A DNA stretch of 64,000 nt from Rhizobacter sp. SG703 (GTDB lineage: Bacteria > Pseudomonadota > Gammaproteobacteria > Burkholderiales > Burkholderiaceae_C): assembly GCF_012275445.1 (NCBI RefSeq), contig NZ_JAAZQK010000010.1, positions 124,001 to 188,000 on the forward strand. Reading direction: 5' to 3'. The notes under the pieces are model-generated. The model was not told where the DNA came from. It worked only from the letters and a program-made list of their open reading frames with translations, and searched no databases. The position numbers were made by a program, and so were the translations under genes. This document shows, one piece after another, positions 43,234 to 51,856 of the stretch (positions within the stretch are counted from its first letter, which is position 1; each line of letters starts with the position of its first letter).

Positions 43234-45009
43234 ATGCAAGAGCGCCCCCACCGCAGTCCCGTCGTGCTGGTCCTCGCCTACCTGGTGGTCGGCACGGCCT
43301 GGGTGCTGCTCTCCGAGCATGCGGCGCTCGCGCTGACCAGCGACCCGCGCCAGCTGACGCTGGTGCACACCATCCAGGGCCTGCTGTTCGTCGCGATGTC
43401 GGGCTGCCTGCTGATCATGCTGCTGCGCTCGCTGGCCACGCGCGCCAGCACCGAAGACACCGTGCTGCACGAGATCGCCGTCAGCTACGAGCAGATGTTC
43501 CACGCCAATCCGCAGCCGATGTGGATCTACGACGCGCTGTCGCTGCGCTTCCTCGACGTGAACGGCGCGGCGATCGCGCAGTACGGCTGGTCGCGCGAGG
43601 AGTTCCTGCAGATGACGCTGGCCGACCTGCGCCCGCCTGAAGATGTTCCGGCGATGGAAGCGCAGGTGCGTGCAGCCCGCGCGCCCGATGCGGCCGGCGT
43701 CACGTCGTCCGGCCCGTGGCGCCACCGTTGCAAGAACGGCCGCGAACTGCTCGTGCGCGTCAGCGCGCACAGCCTGCAGTTCGGCGACCGCAGCGCGCGG
43801 CTGTGCCTGGTGAGCGACGTGACGGCGCAACAAGCGCTGGCCGCCGAGCGCGAGCAGATGATCGCGCAGCTGCAGCACTCGCGCGAATGGCTCGACGCCG
43901 CGATCGACGGCGGCCGCATCGGCCTGTGGGCGCGCGACATGCGCAGCGACGTGCTGACGCTCGGCGGGCGCTGGGCCGACCTGCTCGGCACGACGCCGGC
44001 CGAGTTCAACGCGCGCTTCGGCGAGATCGCCACCCACAGCTTCGAGACGCTGTGCCACCCGGACGACCTGCCCGGGGCGAGGGAGCGCTTCCGCGCGTTC
44101 CTGCGCGACCAGGGCCAGCCGTATGCCGACGAATACCGGCTGCGCCATGCCGATGGCCGGTGGGTCTGGGTGCTCAGCCGCGGCCACGTCGCCGAGCGCG
44201 ATGCCGACGGCCGCATCCTGCGCATGGTCGGCAGCTTTGCCGACATCACCGACGTGAAGGCGGCCCAGGCGGCACGCGAGCAGCAGCACGCGGCAGAGCA
44301 GGCGAACGCGATGAAGTCGCAGTTCCTCGCGCGCGTGAGCCACGAGCTGCGCACGCCGCTGAACGCGGTGCTGGGTTTCTCGCAGCTGCTGCGGCTCGAC
44401 ACCGCGACGCCGCTGCACCCCCAGCAGCTCGAGCGCGTCGACCACATCGAGCGCGCCGGCCAGCACCTGCTGCGCCTGATCACCGACCTGATGGACCTGA
44501 GCAAGGTCGAGGTCGGCGCGATGGACATGCACAGCGTGCCGGTCGACCTGCGGGCGCTGGCGGACGAGGCGCTCGCGATGGTGGCAGGCGACATCGCACA
44601 ACGCCGGATGCAGCTCGAGCGCGCGTTCGACCCCGAGCTGCCGCCGGTGCTGGCCGATCCGCTGCGGCTGAAGCAGGCGGTGCTGAACCTGCTGTCGAAC
44701 GCGATCAAATACGGTGCCCCCGGCGGAACCGTCCGGGTGACGCTGCACCGCGCCGAGGCAGGCGCACTGCAACTGGCAGTCTGGAACACCGGCCCGGGCC
44801 TCAGCGACGAACAGCTCGCGCGCCTGTACGAGCCGTTCAACCGGCTGGGCCGCGACACCGGTGCCGAGCCCGGCAGCGGCATCGGCCTGGCGATCAGCCG
44901 CCAGCTGATCGAGAGCATGGGCGGGCGCATCGACGCTCGCAGCCAGCAAGGCGCCTGGGCGGAGTTCACGCTCACCCTGCGCAGCGCGCCGGTGCCCGCC
45001 GCGGGCTGA
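43234..45009 (+). CDS. PAS-containing sensor histidine kinase
   Basis: A 591-residue kinase. Two N-terminal helices (about 9-30 and 44-66) anchor it to the membrane. Two PAS domains follow (about 83-200 with WIYDALSLRFLDVNGAA; 220-345). The phospho-acceptor is His370 (ARVSHELRTPLNAVLGF), and the ATPase domain has NLLSNAIKYG and GSGIGLAIS. No receiver domain or partner regulator is nearby, so it is an orphan kinase. It is probably co-transcribed with the CoA-transferase. Confidence 0.93.
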   Translation: MQERPHRSPVVLVLAYLVVGTAWVLLSEHAALALTSDPRQLTLVHTIQGLLFVAMSGCLLIMLLRSLATRASTEDTVLHEIAVSYEQMFHANPQPMWIYDALSLRFLDVNGAAIAQYGWSREEFLQMTLADLRPPEDVPAMEAQVRAARAPDAAGVTSSGPWRHRCKNGRELLVRVSAHSLQFGDRSARLCLVSDVTAQQALAAEREQMIAQLQHSREWLDAAIDGGRIGLWARDMRSDVLTLGGRWADLLGTTPAEFNARFGEIATHSFETLCHPDDLPGARERFRAFLRDQGQPYADEYRLRHADGRWVWVLSRGHVAERDADGRILRMVGSFADITDVKAAQAAREQQHAAEQANAMKSQFLARVSHELRTPLNAVLGFSQLLRLDTATPLHPQQLERVDHIERAGQHLLRLITDLMDLSKVEVGAMDMHSVPVDLRALADEALAMVAGDIAQRRMQLERAFDPELPPVLADPLRLKQAVLNLLSNAIKYGAPGGTVRVTLHRAEAGALQLAVWNTGPGLSDEQLARLYEPFNRLGRDTGAEPGSGIGLAISRQLIESMGGRIDARSQQGAWAEFTLTLRSAPVPAAG

Positions 45010-45314
45010 CCGCCGCGCGCGCCGTCGGCGCCGCATCCGACGCGCGGCCGCGCTCCGGCCGCTTCGAACCATGTCGTGGCCCACCACTTGCTTTACCGTC
45101 TGTCACACGGACGTCATCAACACATACCTGTTTGTGACGGACTGAACAGCTGCGGTTTCCCCGGGCTCACAACCGGGGCCGCTCTGCGCACGATGAGGGC
45201 AGAGGCAAGGGGCCGGCCGATGGACCGACCCTGCGCACATGGCGGCAGCGGAGGGATCCTTTCGCTGCCTTTGTTTTGGCGCCAGAGATCCTGGCACTTG
45301 ATCGAGGGATGCGA
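45010..45314 (+). other. 305-base leader region before the TonB-dependent receptor
   Basis: No gene is supported here. It holds a hairpin with six-base arms (CCCCGG / CCGGGG at 45157-45176). TTTACCGTCTGTCAC and TTTGTGACGGACTG (about 45093 and 45132) are partly complementary and could be a regulator site or part of a structured leader. I find no Fur box or known riboswitch. Confidence 0.5.
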
Positions 45315-47981
45315 ATGTTTCGCTTGAAGTACATCAGCGCCACCGTCATGGCGCTGTGCGCCGCCGGCTCTGCGCCGGTCTGGGCCCAGTCCGACACCCC
45401 GGCCCCCGAGACCCCGGGCACCGCGCAGAAGACGCTGCAGCGCGTCGAGGTCACCGGCTCGCGCATCAAGCGCATCGATGCCGAGACCGCCTCGCCGGTG
45501 CAGGTGATCACGCGCGAGCAGATCGACCGCTCCGGTGCGCAGTCTGTCACCGAGCTGCTGGGCCGCCTGCCCGCGAGCAACGCCGGCAACTTCAATTCGA
45601 ATGCGGTCGCGAGCTTCACGCCCGGCGCTGGCGGCGTCTCGCTGCGCGGCCTCGGTGCGCAGGCCACGCTGGTGCTGATCAATGGCCGGCGCATGGCACC
45701 GTACGGCTTCGCATCGGGCGGCCAGCAGTCGTTCTTCGACATCAATTCGATCCCGCTCGACGTCGTCGAACGCATGGAGGTGCTGCTGGACGGCGCGTCG
45801 GCCATCTACGGCTCCGACGCGATCGCCGGCGTCATCAACGTGATCCTGCGCAAGAACTACAACGGCCTGTCGCTGTCGGGCTCGGGCTCGCAGTCGGGCT
45901 ACCACGACGGCGCCTCGGGCAAGTTCAGCACCACCTGGGGCAAGGGCGACCTCGACAACGACAAGTACAACTTCTTCCTGAACTACTCGCACGAGCAGCA
46001 GAACGCGGTGAAGGCCTCGGCGCGGCCGATGACCTCGACCGCCGACTTCCGGCGCTTCGGGCTGACCGACCTGCGGTCCACCTACGGCTACCCGGGCAAC
46101 CTCTACTCCACCGGCGGCGCGTTCCTTGCCCCGATGCCGGGCTGCACGCCGCTGAACGACCCGACGGCGGCCGCCAACGGCCGCTGCATCTACCAGGGCA
46201 CCGATCACCAGGATGTCATCCCCGAAACCAAGCAGGACGCGCTGTTCGGCGCCGGAACGCTGGACCTCGGCGGCGGTTTCGAGCTGTTCGGCGATGCGCT
46301 GTTCGTGCGCAACAAGTACAACGGCGAGTCGCCTTCGTACAGCAGCTCGACCTACCAGTCGACCGGCACGCTGCCCAACGCCTACATCACGCTGCCGGCC
46401 AACCACCCGCAGAACACCACCGGTGCCGACGTGGCGTTGCGCTACCGCTTCATGGACGTGCTGCACACCACCGAGGTGACGGCCGACACGTCTCGCCTGG
46501 TGTTCGGGGGACGCGGCGTCATTGCCGGCTGGGACGCCGAAAGCGCGCTGATGTACTCCGGCACGCATGCCCGCGTGTGGACCAACGGCCTGCTGAACGA
46601 TTCGGTGCTGATCGGCGGCAACGTGCTCGATGCCAACGGCGTCGCGAACCCGAACTTCATCTTCGGCAACCCGGGCGCGAACAACCCGGCGCTGATGGCC
46701 GCGCTCTACCCGACGCTGCACGATGAAGGCAAGACCAAGACCACGTCGATCGACGTGCGCGGCTCGCGCGAGCTGATGAAGCTGCCGGCCGGCGGGCTGG
46801 GCCTGGCGATCGGCGCCGAGTTCCGCCGCGAGTCGTTCAAGAGCACGCCGGACCCGCTGACCGCCAACGGCGACATCAGCGTGCTGGGCGGCTCGTCGTC
46901 GGACGGCAGCCGCAACGTCAGCGCGTTCTTCGCCGAGCTGTCGGTGCCGATCACGAAGTCGCTCGAAGCCTCGCTTGCCACGCGGACCGACCGCTACAGC
47001 GACTTCGGTTCGGCCACCGTGCCGAAGGCCGGCATCAAGTGGAAGGTGGCGTCGAACCTCGCGCTGCGGGCCACCTATGCCGAAGGCTTCCGCGCCCCGT
47101 CGCTGACCGAGACCACGCAAAGCCCGTCGACCGGCTTCTATTCGCTGCGCGATCCGAAGCTGTGCCCGGACCCGAGCGACACGACCAACCCGCAGTGCGA
47201 TGCCTCGATTCGCGCGATCTCGGGCTCCAACCCGAACTTGCAGCCCGAGAAGTCGAAGAGCCTGACGGCCGGCATCGTGTTCGAGCCGAGCGACAACGTC
47301 TCGTTGTCGTTCGACGCGTACAAGATCAAGCGCCGCGACGAGATCGCGTCGATCGATCCGGACTACCTGCTGGCCAATGAATCGACCTACCCGGGTTACG
47401 TGCAGCGCGATCCGGTGACGCAGGAGATCCAGCAGCTGAACCTGCAGTACACCAACCTCGGCTCGACCAGGGTGTGGGGCTACGACATCGAGCTGAAGGC
47501 GCGCCAGGACCTCGGCTCGGCCGGGCGCGTCGGCCTGACCATCGTCTACAACAAGATGCCGCGCTACCTGGTGGCCAACGTGAAGGACGCACCGGAAGTC
47601 GACTATGCCGGCACCTACAGCCAGCCGAAGGAACGCTTCAAGGCCGGCATCGACTGGGACATCGGCGACTGGTCGACCACGCTGACCGGCAACTACACCG
47701 GCGGCTTCCTGCGTGCCTTCTCGCCGGCCGACCTGAGTTGCCCCTATTCGGGCGGGGCACACCCGGAACTGTGCCGCGTGAAGGCCTGGTCGACGGCCGA
47801 CCTGTACGTGGCCTACAAGGGCATCAAGAACCTGACGCTGAGCGTGAACGTCGACAACATCGAGAACCGCGAAGCACCGCTCGACGAGAACCGGGTCACC
47901 CGGTACTTCGCGTACAACGCGGGCTACCACAGCCAGATGGGCCGCAAGGTCACGCTGGCGGGCAAGTACACGTTCTGGTGA
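45315..47981 (+). CDS. TonB-dependent outer-membrane receptor
   Basis: An 888-residue receptor with signal peptide (ending PVWAQ), a TonB box region and plug (VEVTGSRIKRIDAETASPVQ; LLDGASAIYGSDAIAGVIN), then a 22-strand beta-barrel ending LAGKYTFW. The start at 45315 has GAGGGA seven bases upstream. It resembles the large group of receptors for peptides, sugars or unknown ligands rather than a siderophore class; the ligand is not clear. An intrinsic terminator follows. Confidence 0.94.
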   Translation: MFRLKYISATVMALCAAGSAPVWAQSDTPAPETPGTAQKTLQRVEVTGSRIKRIDAETASPVQVITREQIDRSGAQSVTELLGRLPASNAGNFNSNAVASFTPGAGGVSLRGLGAQATLVLINGRRMAPYGFASGGQQSFFDINSIPLDVVERMEVLLDGASAIYGSDAIAGVINVILRKNYNGLSLSGSGSQSGYHDGASGKFSTTWGKGDLDNDKYNFFLNYSHEQQNAVKASARPMTSTADFRRFGLTDLRSTYGYPGNLYSTGGAFLAPMPGCTPLNDPTAAANGRCIYQGTDHQDVIPETKQDALFGAGTLDLGGGFELFGDALFVRNKYNGESPSYSSSTYQSTGTLPNAYITLPANHPQNTTGADVALRYRFMDVLHTTEVTADTSRLVFGGRGVIAGWDAESALMYSGTHARVWTNGLLNDSVLIGGNVLDANGVANPNFIFGNPGANNPALMAALYPTLHDEGKTKTTSIDVRGSRELMKLPAGGLGLAIGAEFRRESFKSTPDPLTANGDISVLGGSSSDGSRNVSAFFAELSVPITKSLEASLATRTDRYSDFGSATVPKAGIKWKVASNLALRATYAEGFRAPSLTETTQSPSTGFYSLRDPKLCPDPSDTTNPQCDASIRAISGSNPNLQPEKSKSLTAGIVFEPSDNVSLSFDAYKIKRRDEIASIDPDYLLANESTYPGYVQRDPVTQEIQQLNLQYTNLGSTRVWGYDIELKARQDLGSAGRVGLTIVYNKMPRYLVANVKDAPEVDYAGTYSQPKERFKAGIDWDIGDWSTTLTGNYTGGFLRAFSPADLSCPYSGGAHPELCRVKAWSTADLYVAYKGIKNLTLSVNVDNIENREAPLDENRVTRYFAYNAGYHSQMGRKVTLAGKYTFW

Positions 47982-48019
47982 TGCGAAGCGGCGCCAGCCG
48001 CAACTGCAACTGCAGCGAA

Positions 48020-48045
48020 GGGGGCCCGCGAGGGTCCCCTTTTTT
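48020..48045 (+). terminator. Intrinsic terminator of the TonB receptor gene
   Basis: GGGGGCCC (48020-48027) pairs with GGGTCCCC (48032-48039), with one G-T pair and a GCGA tetraloop, followed by six T residues. It is a textbook Rho-independent terminator and runs up to the stop of the convergent metallopeptidase gene. Confidence 0.88.
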
Positions 48046-49241
48046 CATCGGGCGCCGACCTTCTTTTTCGATTCGATTCCGGCACGCGCTCGTTCGAACC
48101 CCGGACCGCCGCTGACAAGATCCGTGATCATCACGTTCTGGCAATCGGATTCGTACAAGAGGCAAAGCCGCCGCCGATCGCTGCTGTAGTCGATGTCCGC
48201 CGACAGGGCCTTCAGCAGGAGCTGGACAAATGCTTTCGCTTCGAGGCCGCTGTACCGATACGACGCGATGTAATAGACGAGACCGCAGTCATAGGGTTCA
48301 CGATAGAAAGTCGTGTGGCCACTGAGCTTCTGCAGCCAGGATGTCTCGGAGTTGTGCTGCGCGCACTCCTGCAACGCATTCCTGACGAGGCCGTCCTCCT
48401 GGTGGGCGTCGATGAGGCCCGACTCGCGAAGAACGAACAGCTTCAGGAACTCCGCGCTTCCTTCCGTCAAATATCTGCCATACGGATTCTCGAACAGCGA
48501 TGGGTGTTGCGCCTTGTGCGCCAACTCATGCGCGTACGTGCGTGAGAAGACGTCGGCAATGTCTTCGGGCAGCGGGTTCGGATTGTCGTAGGTGATGCGA
48601 ATGAGGTTGAGCGCGTCGCCGCCATACCCGAAGTATTTCCCCTGGTTGTGAGTCAATGCCACAACCGCGCTCGTGGACTGAACCGCCTCGACGCCGAGAT
48701 CTTTCCTGTAGTAGTCCGAGATCACCGGGAAGGCGTGTTTCAACCGACGCACTGCGGGGCCCGGGATGGCGCGGTCGAAGTACGCCGCATCAGACATGTC
48801 GGGATCCGATTCATTGGTGAAAAAGACGGATTTGTAGAAAACGTCGCGCCCATCGATCCGGAGCTTTCCGCTGTACGACTTGCCGTCCCACAGGATCCGC
48901 TTGCCCTCGATTTCGAAGGTCACGTCGCCGCAGGAATCGCCGGGATGGAAGTAGGGAAGGTGCAGGTAGATCCCACCTCCCTGCCGTGCAGCGACAAGGT
49001 ACTTGCCCAATTCCTTTTCAGAATTGAGTCGCCTGAGGAAGACACGATCCGATTCCTTGCGAAAGCCCGGTGAATCGCCGTACACATCGGCCGGAAGGCC
49101 GGCAGTGCAAGCCTCATTCCCCGGGATCAGCACAATCTTCACATCGTCCGACACCTCGGAGAGGCGCACCACCATGGCGGCATGGGCGCAGCCTGTGACG
49201 AGGGCAAGAAGAACACAGGTCCGCTGGATTCGTCTGATCAT
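48045..49241 (-). CDS. Putative exported zinc metallopeptidase
   Basis: A 398-residue protein with a signal peptide (residues 1-21). It has HELAH at 238-242 and TEGSAEFLK at 259-267, so Glu260 or Glu264 could be the third zinc ligand of a gluzincin. I do not recognise a named family. The N-terminal 200 residues are probably an accessory beta domain. Codon choice is noticeably less GC-rich than the neighbours, which suggests recent acquisition. No inhibitor or secretion gene is next to it. Its start lies 12 bases from the stop of the XRE gene upstream. Confidence 0.75.
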   Translation of the reverse strand: MIRRIQRTCVLLALVTGCAHAAMVVRLSEVSDDVKIVLIPGNEACTAGLPADVYGDSPGFRKESDRVFLRRLNSEKELGKYLVAARQGGGIYLHLPYFHPGDSCGDVTFEIEGKRILWDGKSYSGKLRIDGRDVFYKSVFFTNESDPDMSDAAYFDRAIPGPAVRRLKHAFPVISDYYRKDLGVEAVQSTSAVVALTHNQGKYFGYGGDALNLIRITYDNPNPLPEDIADVFSRTYAHELAHKAQHPSLFENPYGRYLTEGSAEFLKLFVLRESGLIDAHQEDGLVRNALQECAQHNSETSWLQKLSGHTTFYREPYDCGLVYYIASYRYSGLEAKAFVQLLLKALSADIDYSSDRRRLCLLYESDCQNVMITDLVSGGPGFERARAGIESKKKVGAR

Positions 49242-49253
49242 GGTCTGTGGGCC

Positions 49254-49991
49254 TCACGCCTCGCGCTTGAGATCGCGGAACGCCGCGAACAGCCACGACC
49301 GCATGCCGACCACCAGCGTGTACGCCCGCCGCTGGTCGGCCGGCAGCTTCTGGTCGGCCAGGTGCTGCTGCGCGAAATCCTGCCCGACGCGCTGCAGCCG
49401 CTCGACGAAGCTCGCGGCCAGGCTGGTGCCGATCTGGCCGTGCACCAGCATCATCAGCTCGCCCTCGCCGTCGAAGCCGCTGTTGAAGTAGTCGTCGGCC
49501 ACGTGATCGCGGAAGAACGCCATCACCGGCCCGTTCGGCCGCCAGCGGAAGGTCTTCGCCACCTGCAGCCGGTAGCGGTTCATCGGCCGCAGCTCGATGA
49601 TGCCGAGCCGGTCGAGCTGCAGCAGGTAGCGCACGCAGTCGGCCTCGCTGAAGGTGTAGGTGCCGATCATCTGCTCGTAGGTCCACTGGCTCATGCAGCA
49701 GATCGCCAGCAGCAGCAGCCGGCGGTCCGCCACCACCGCCTTCTCCTGCTCGAGCGTCAGCTCGCGGCGCAGCGGCTGCGCATCGGCGATCTGGCGCGCC
49801 AGTTCGGCGAAGTCCATCTTCAGCACGCGCAGCACGTCGTCGATGCGCGACAGCGGCATGTCGCCCTTCGCGAAGATGCGCTTGATGCTGGATTCCGACA
49901 TGTCCAGCTCGTCGGCCAAGCGGGCGTAGGTGATGTCGGCGCGCTTCAGCTCGGCCTTCAGCGCCTGGACCAGGTCCTGGGTGGTGCTCAT
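49254..49991 (-). CDS. XRE-family transcriptional regulator
   Basis: A 245-residue protein with an N-terminal helix-turn-helix (ARLADELDMSESSIKRIF; about residues 20-45) and a C-terminal helical domain of about 170 residues (WTYEQMIGTYTFSEADCVRYL). The start at 49991 has GAAGG upstream. An inverted repeat at 50007-50023, just upstream of the ATG, is a good candidate for its own operator and that of the divergent membrane-protein gene. Confidence 0.88.
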   Translation of the reverse strand: MSTTQDLVQALKAELKRADITYARLADELDMSESSIKRIFAKGDMPLSRIDDVLRVLKMDFAELARQIADAQPLRRELTLEQEKAVVADRRLLLLAICCMSQWTYEQMIGTYTFSEADCVRYLLQLDRLGIIELRPMNRYRLQVAKTFRWRPNGPVMAFFRDHVADDYFNSGFDGEGELMMLVHGQIGTSLAASFVERLQRVGQDFAQQHLADQKLPADQRRAYTLVVGMRSWLFAAFRDLKREA

Positions 49992-50006
49992 CTCGACCTT
50001 CAAAAA

Positions 50007-50023
50007 GTATCGCCAGACGATAC
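50007..50023. promoter_or_regulatory. Candidate operator between XRE and YiaA-like genes
   Basis: GTATCG, five bases, CGATAC: a perfect palindrome 16 bases upstream of the XRE start and 100 bases upstream of the divergent gene. It is the only clear palindrome in the 131-base gap. Autoregulation by the XRE protein is inferred. Confidence 0.5.
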
Positions 50024-50122
50024 CTGATGGCCATGCCGCCGCAACCCCTCCTGGGAGGGATTGAACTTCGGTTCGGAACGAATGAACATCCGCTCCGTCA
50101 TCCACCATCCATCGAGAGTTCC

Positions 50123-50572
50123 ATGCAAGCCACCCTGATCCGCAAAGACACCAAGGCCTGGAAGGCCCAGGTCTGGATCTCGTTCGGTACCGCCGCGACG
50201 CTGTGCGCGACCGGCCTCGCCTACCTGCCCGGCGAAGACATCCAGCGCGCCTTCATGGTGATGGGCTACGTGTTCTGCCTGTCGACCGCGTTCGCGCTGG
50301 CCAAGTACATCCGCGACAACGAGCTGCGCAAGAACGACACGCCGATGTGGGGCTTCGTCGTGTGGGGCGGCTTTGCGCTGGCGATGGCGCTGACCGGCTG
50401 GGGCCTGTGGCGCATGGACATCAACCCGACCTGGAAGGCCTACCTGGGCGTGTGCTGGCTGTTCCTGATCTCGAGCGTGTTCACGCTGGCCAAGACGCTG
50501 CGCGATGCCCACGAAGCGGCGCTGGCCGAAGCCCGCCGCGACGGCATGCGCTCGATGCGCGAAGCCGAGTGA
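50123..50572 (+). CDS. YiaA/YiaB-type inner-membrane protein
   Basis: A 149-residue protein with four transmembrane helices arranged as two pairs (VWISFGTAATLCATGLAYL, MVMGYVFCLSTAFALAKYIRD; FVVWGGFALAMALTGWGLW, YLGVCWLFLISSVFTLAKTLRD). This matches the YiaAB two-helix repeat. The start is ATG at 50123, since upstream residues in frame are not hydrophobic or conserved. The role of YiaA proteins is unknown. It probably forms an operon with the next two genes. Confidence 0.85.
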   Translation: MQATLIRKDTKAWKAQVWISFGTAATLCATGLAYLPGEDIQRAFMVMGYVFCLSTAFALAKYIRDNELRKNDTPMWGFVVWGGFALAMALTGWGLWRMDINPTWKAYLGVCWLFLISSVFTLAKTLRDAHEAALAEARRDGMRSMREAE

Positions 50573-50601
50573 GCGCCCTTTCCTCTCCACCGGAGACGAC
50601 C

Positions 50602-51030
50602 ATGAAGCCCCTTCGACAACCGGCCCTGCATGCCCTGATCGCGGCCAGCCTGCTGGCCGCCGCTGCCCCGGCGGTGCATGCCCACCCGCCGAACGCGTCG
50701 GACGCCAGCGCGCTGTCGCTGCTGCCGATCGCGATCTCGGTCAGCGCACCGGTGACGCTGCTGTCGGCCGGTGCGGTCCTCAGCGTCGTCGCGGTCGAGG
50801 CCTCGGCCGACGGCGCGGTCTGGGTGCTCGAACGCGCATCCGACGGCGCCCGCGCCAGCCTGCGCCTGTCCGGCCAGTTGGCCGGCGCGATGTCGGTGGC
50901 CGCCGGCACCACGGTGATGGTCGCGGCGATCAGCACCGGCTGGGTGCTGTCGGCGGCCGGCCAGGCCATCGCCTTCATCCCGAACGAGATCGGCAAGGCA
51001 CTGCTCTACAACGAGCGGGTCACGCTGTGA
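50602..51030 (+). CDS. Small exported or membrane protein of unknown function
   Basis: A 142-residue protein with a signal peptide (LIAASLLAAAAPAVHAHPP), then a hydrophobic, Ala/Val-rich body with a possible membrane segment near AGTTVMVAAISTGWVLSAAG. I do not recognise a family. GGAG eight bases before ATG at 50602 supports the start. It ends in a GTGA overlap with the DUF2145 gene, so both are translated together. Confidence 0.75.
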   Translation: MKPLRQPALHALIAASLLAAAAPAVHAHPPNASDASALSLLPIAISVSAPVTLLSAGAVLSVVAVEASADGAVWVLERASDGARASLRLSGQLAGAMSVAAGTTVMVAAISTGWVLSAAGQAIAFIPNEIGKALLYNERVTL

Positions 51031-51806
51031 ACGCCCGGGCGGTGCTCGCGCTCGCGCTGCTGGCCGCGGCGCCGGGCGCCCAGGCCGGCCGCTCGTGCGA
51101 GCGCAGGCTGCCCGACAGCCGCAGCGTCGAACGCGCGATGACGCTGGCCGAGCACACCGCGCAACGCCTGGACGCGAGCGGCGCGCAAGTGGTGCTGCTG
51201 GCGCGCGTCGGCCAGAACCTGAGCGAGTACGGCCAGCGCTACTCGCACGTCGGCATCGCGTACCGCGACACCCCCGGCGCGCCATGGCGCATCGCGCACA
51301 AGCTGAACCAGTGCGGCACCGCGAAGGCCGCGGTCTACCGCCAGGGCCTCGGCGAGTTCTTCCTCGACGACCTGTACGACTACGAAGCCGGCCTGGTCGT
51401 GCCGATGCCCGAGGTGCAGGCCCGGCTGCTGCCCGCGCTGCGCGACAACCGCCGGCTGGCCCAGCTGCACACGCCGGCCTACAGCATGGTGGCCTACCCG
51501 TGGGCGCAGGCCTATCAGCAGTCGAACCAATGGGCGATCGAGACGCTCGCGGCAGCGCAGGAACCGTCGATCTCGACCCGCCCGCAGGCCCAGGCCTGGC
51601 TGCGCGAGCACGGCTACGTGCCGGACACGCTGCACCTGTCGGCCTTCCAGCGGCTCGGCGCGCGCATGACGGCGGCCAATGTCGCGTTCGACGATCACCC
51701 GAATGCGAAGCGATTCACCGATCGCATCGAAACCGTCACGGTCGACTCGGTCTTTCGCTGGATGGGCCGCAGCGGACTGGGCGGCGCGGTCACCGTTGTG
51801 CGGTAG
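51027..51806 (+). CDS. DUF2145 family exported protein
   Basis: A 259-residue protein with signal peptide (ALALLAAAPGAQAGRSCE) and the DUF2145 body (SHVGIAYRDTPG, HKLNQCGTAKAAVYRQG). It starts with GTG at 51027, overlapping the previous stop. An H/C-containing pattern (SHVG...HKLNQC) resembles NlpC/P60-like folds, so a peptidase or amidase activity is possible (inference). Function not established. Confidence 0.85.
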   Translation: MNARAVLALALLAAAPGAQAGRSCERRLPDSRSVERAMTLAEHTAQRLDASGAQVVLLARVGQNLSEYGQRYSHVGIAYRDTPGAPWRIAHKLNQCGTAKAAVYRQGLGEFFLDDLYDYEAGLVVPMPEVQARLLPALRDNRRLAQLHTPAYSMVAYPWAQAYQQSNQWAIETLAAAQEPSISTRPQAQAWLREHGYVPDTLHLSAFQRLGARMTAANVAFDDHPNAKRFTDRIETVTVDSVFRWMGRSGLGGAVTVVR

Positions 51807-51856
51807 ATTGCCCGGCGGCGCACCAGACGACCACCCGACAACCACCAGGAGACACC

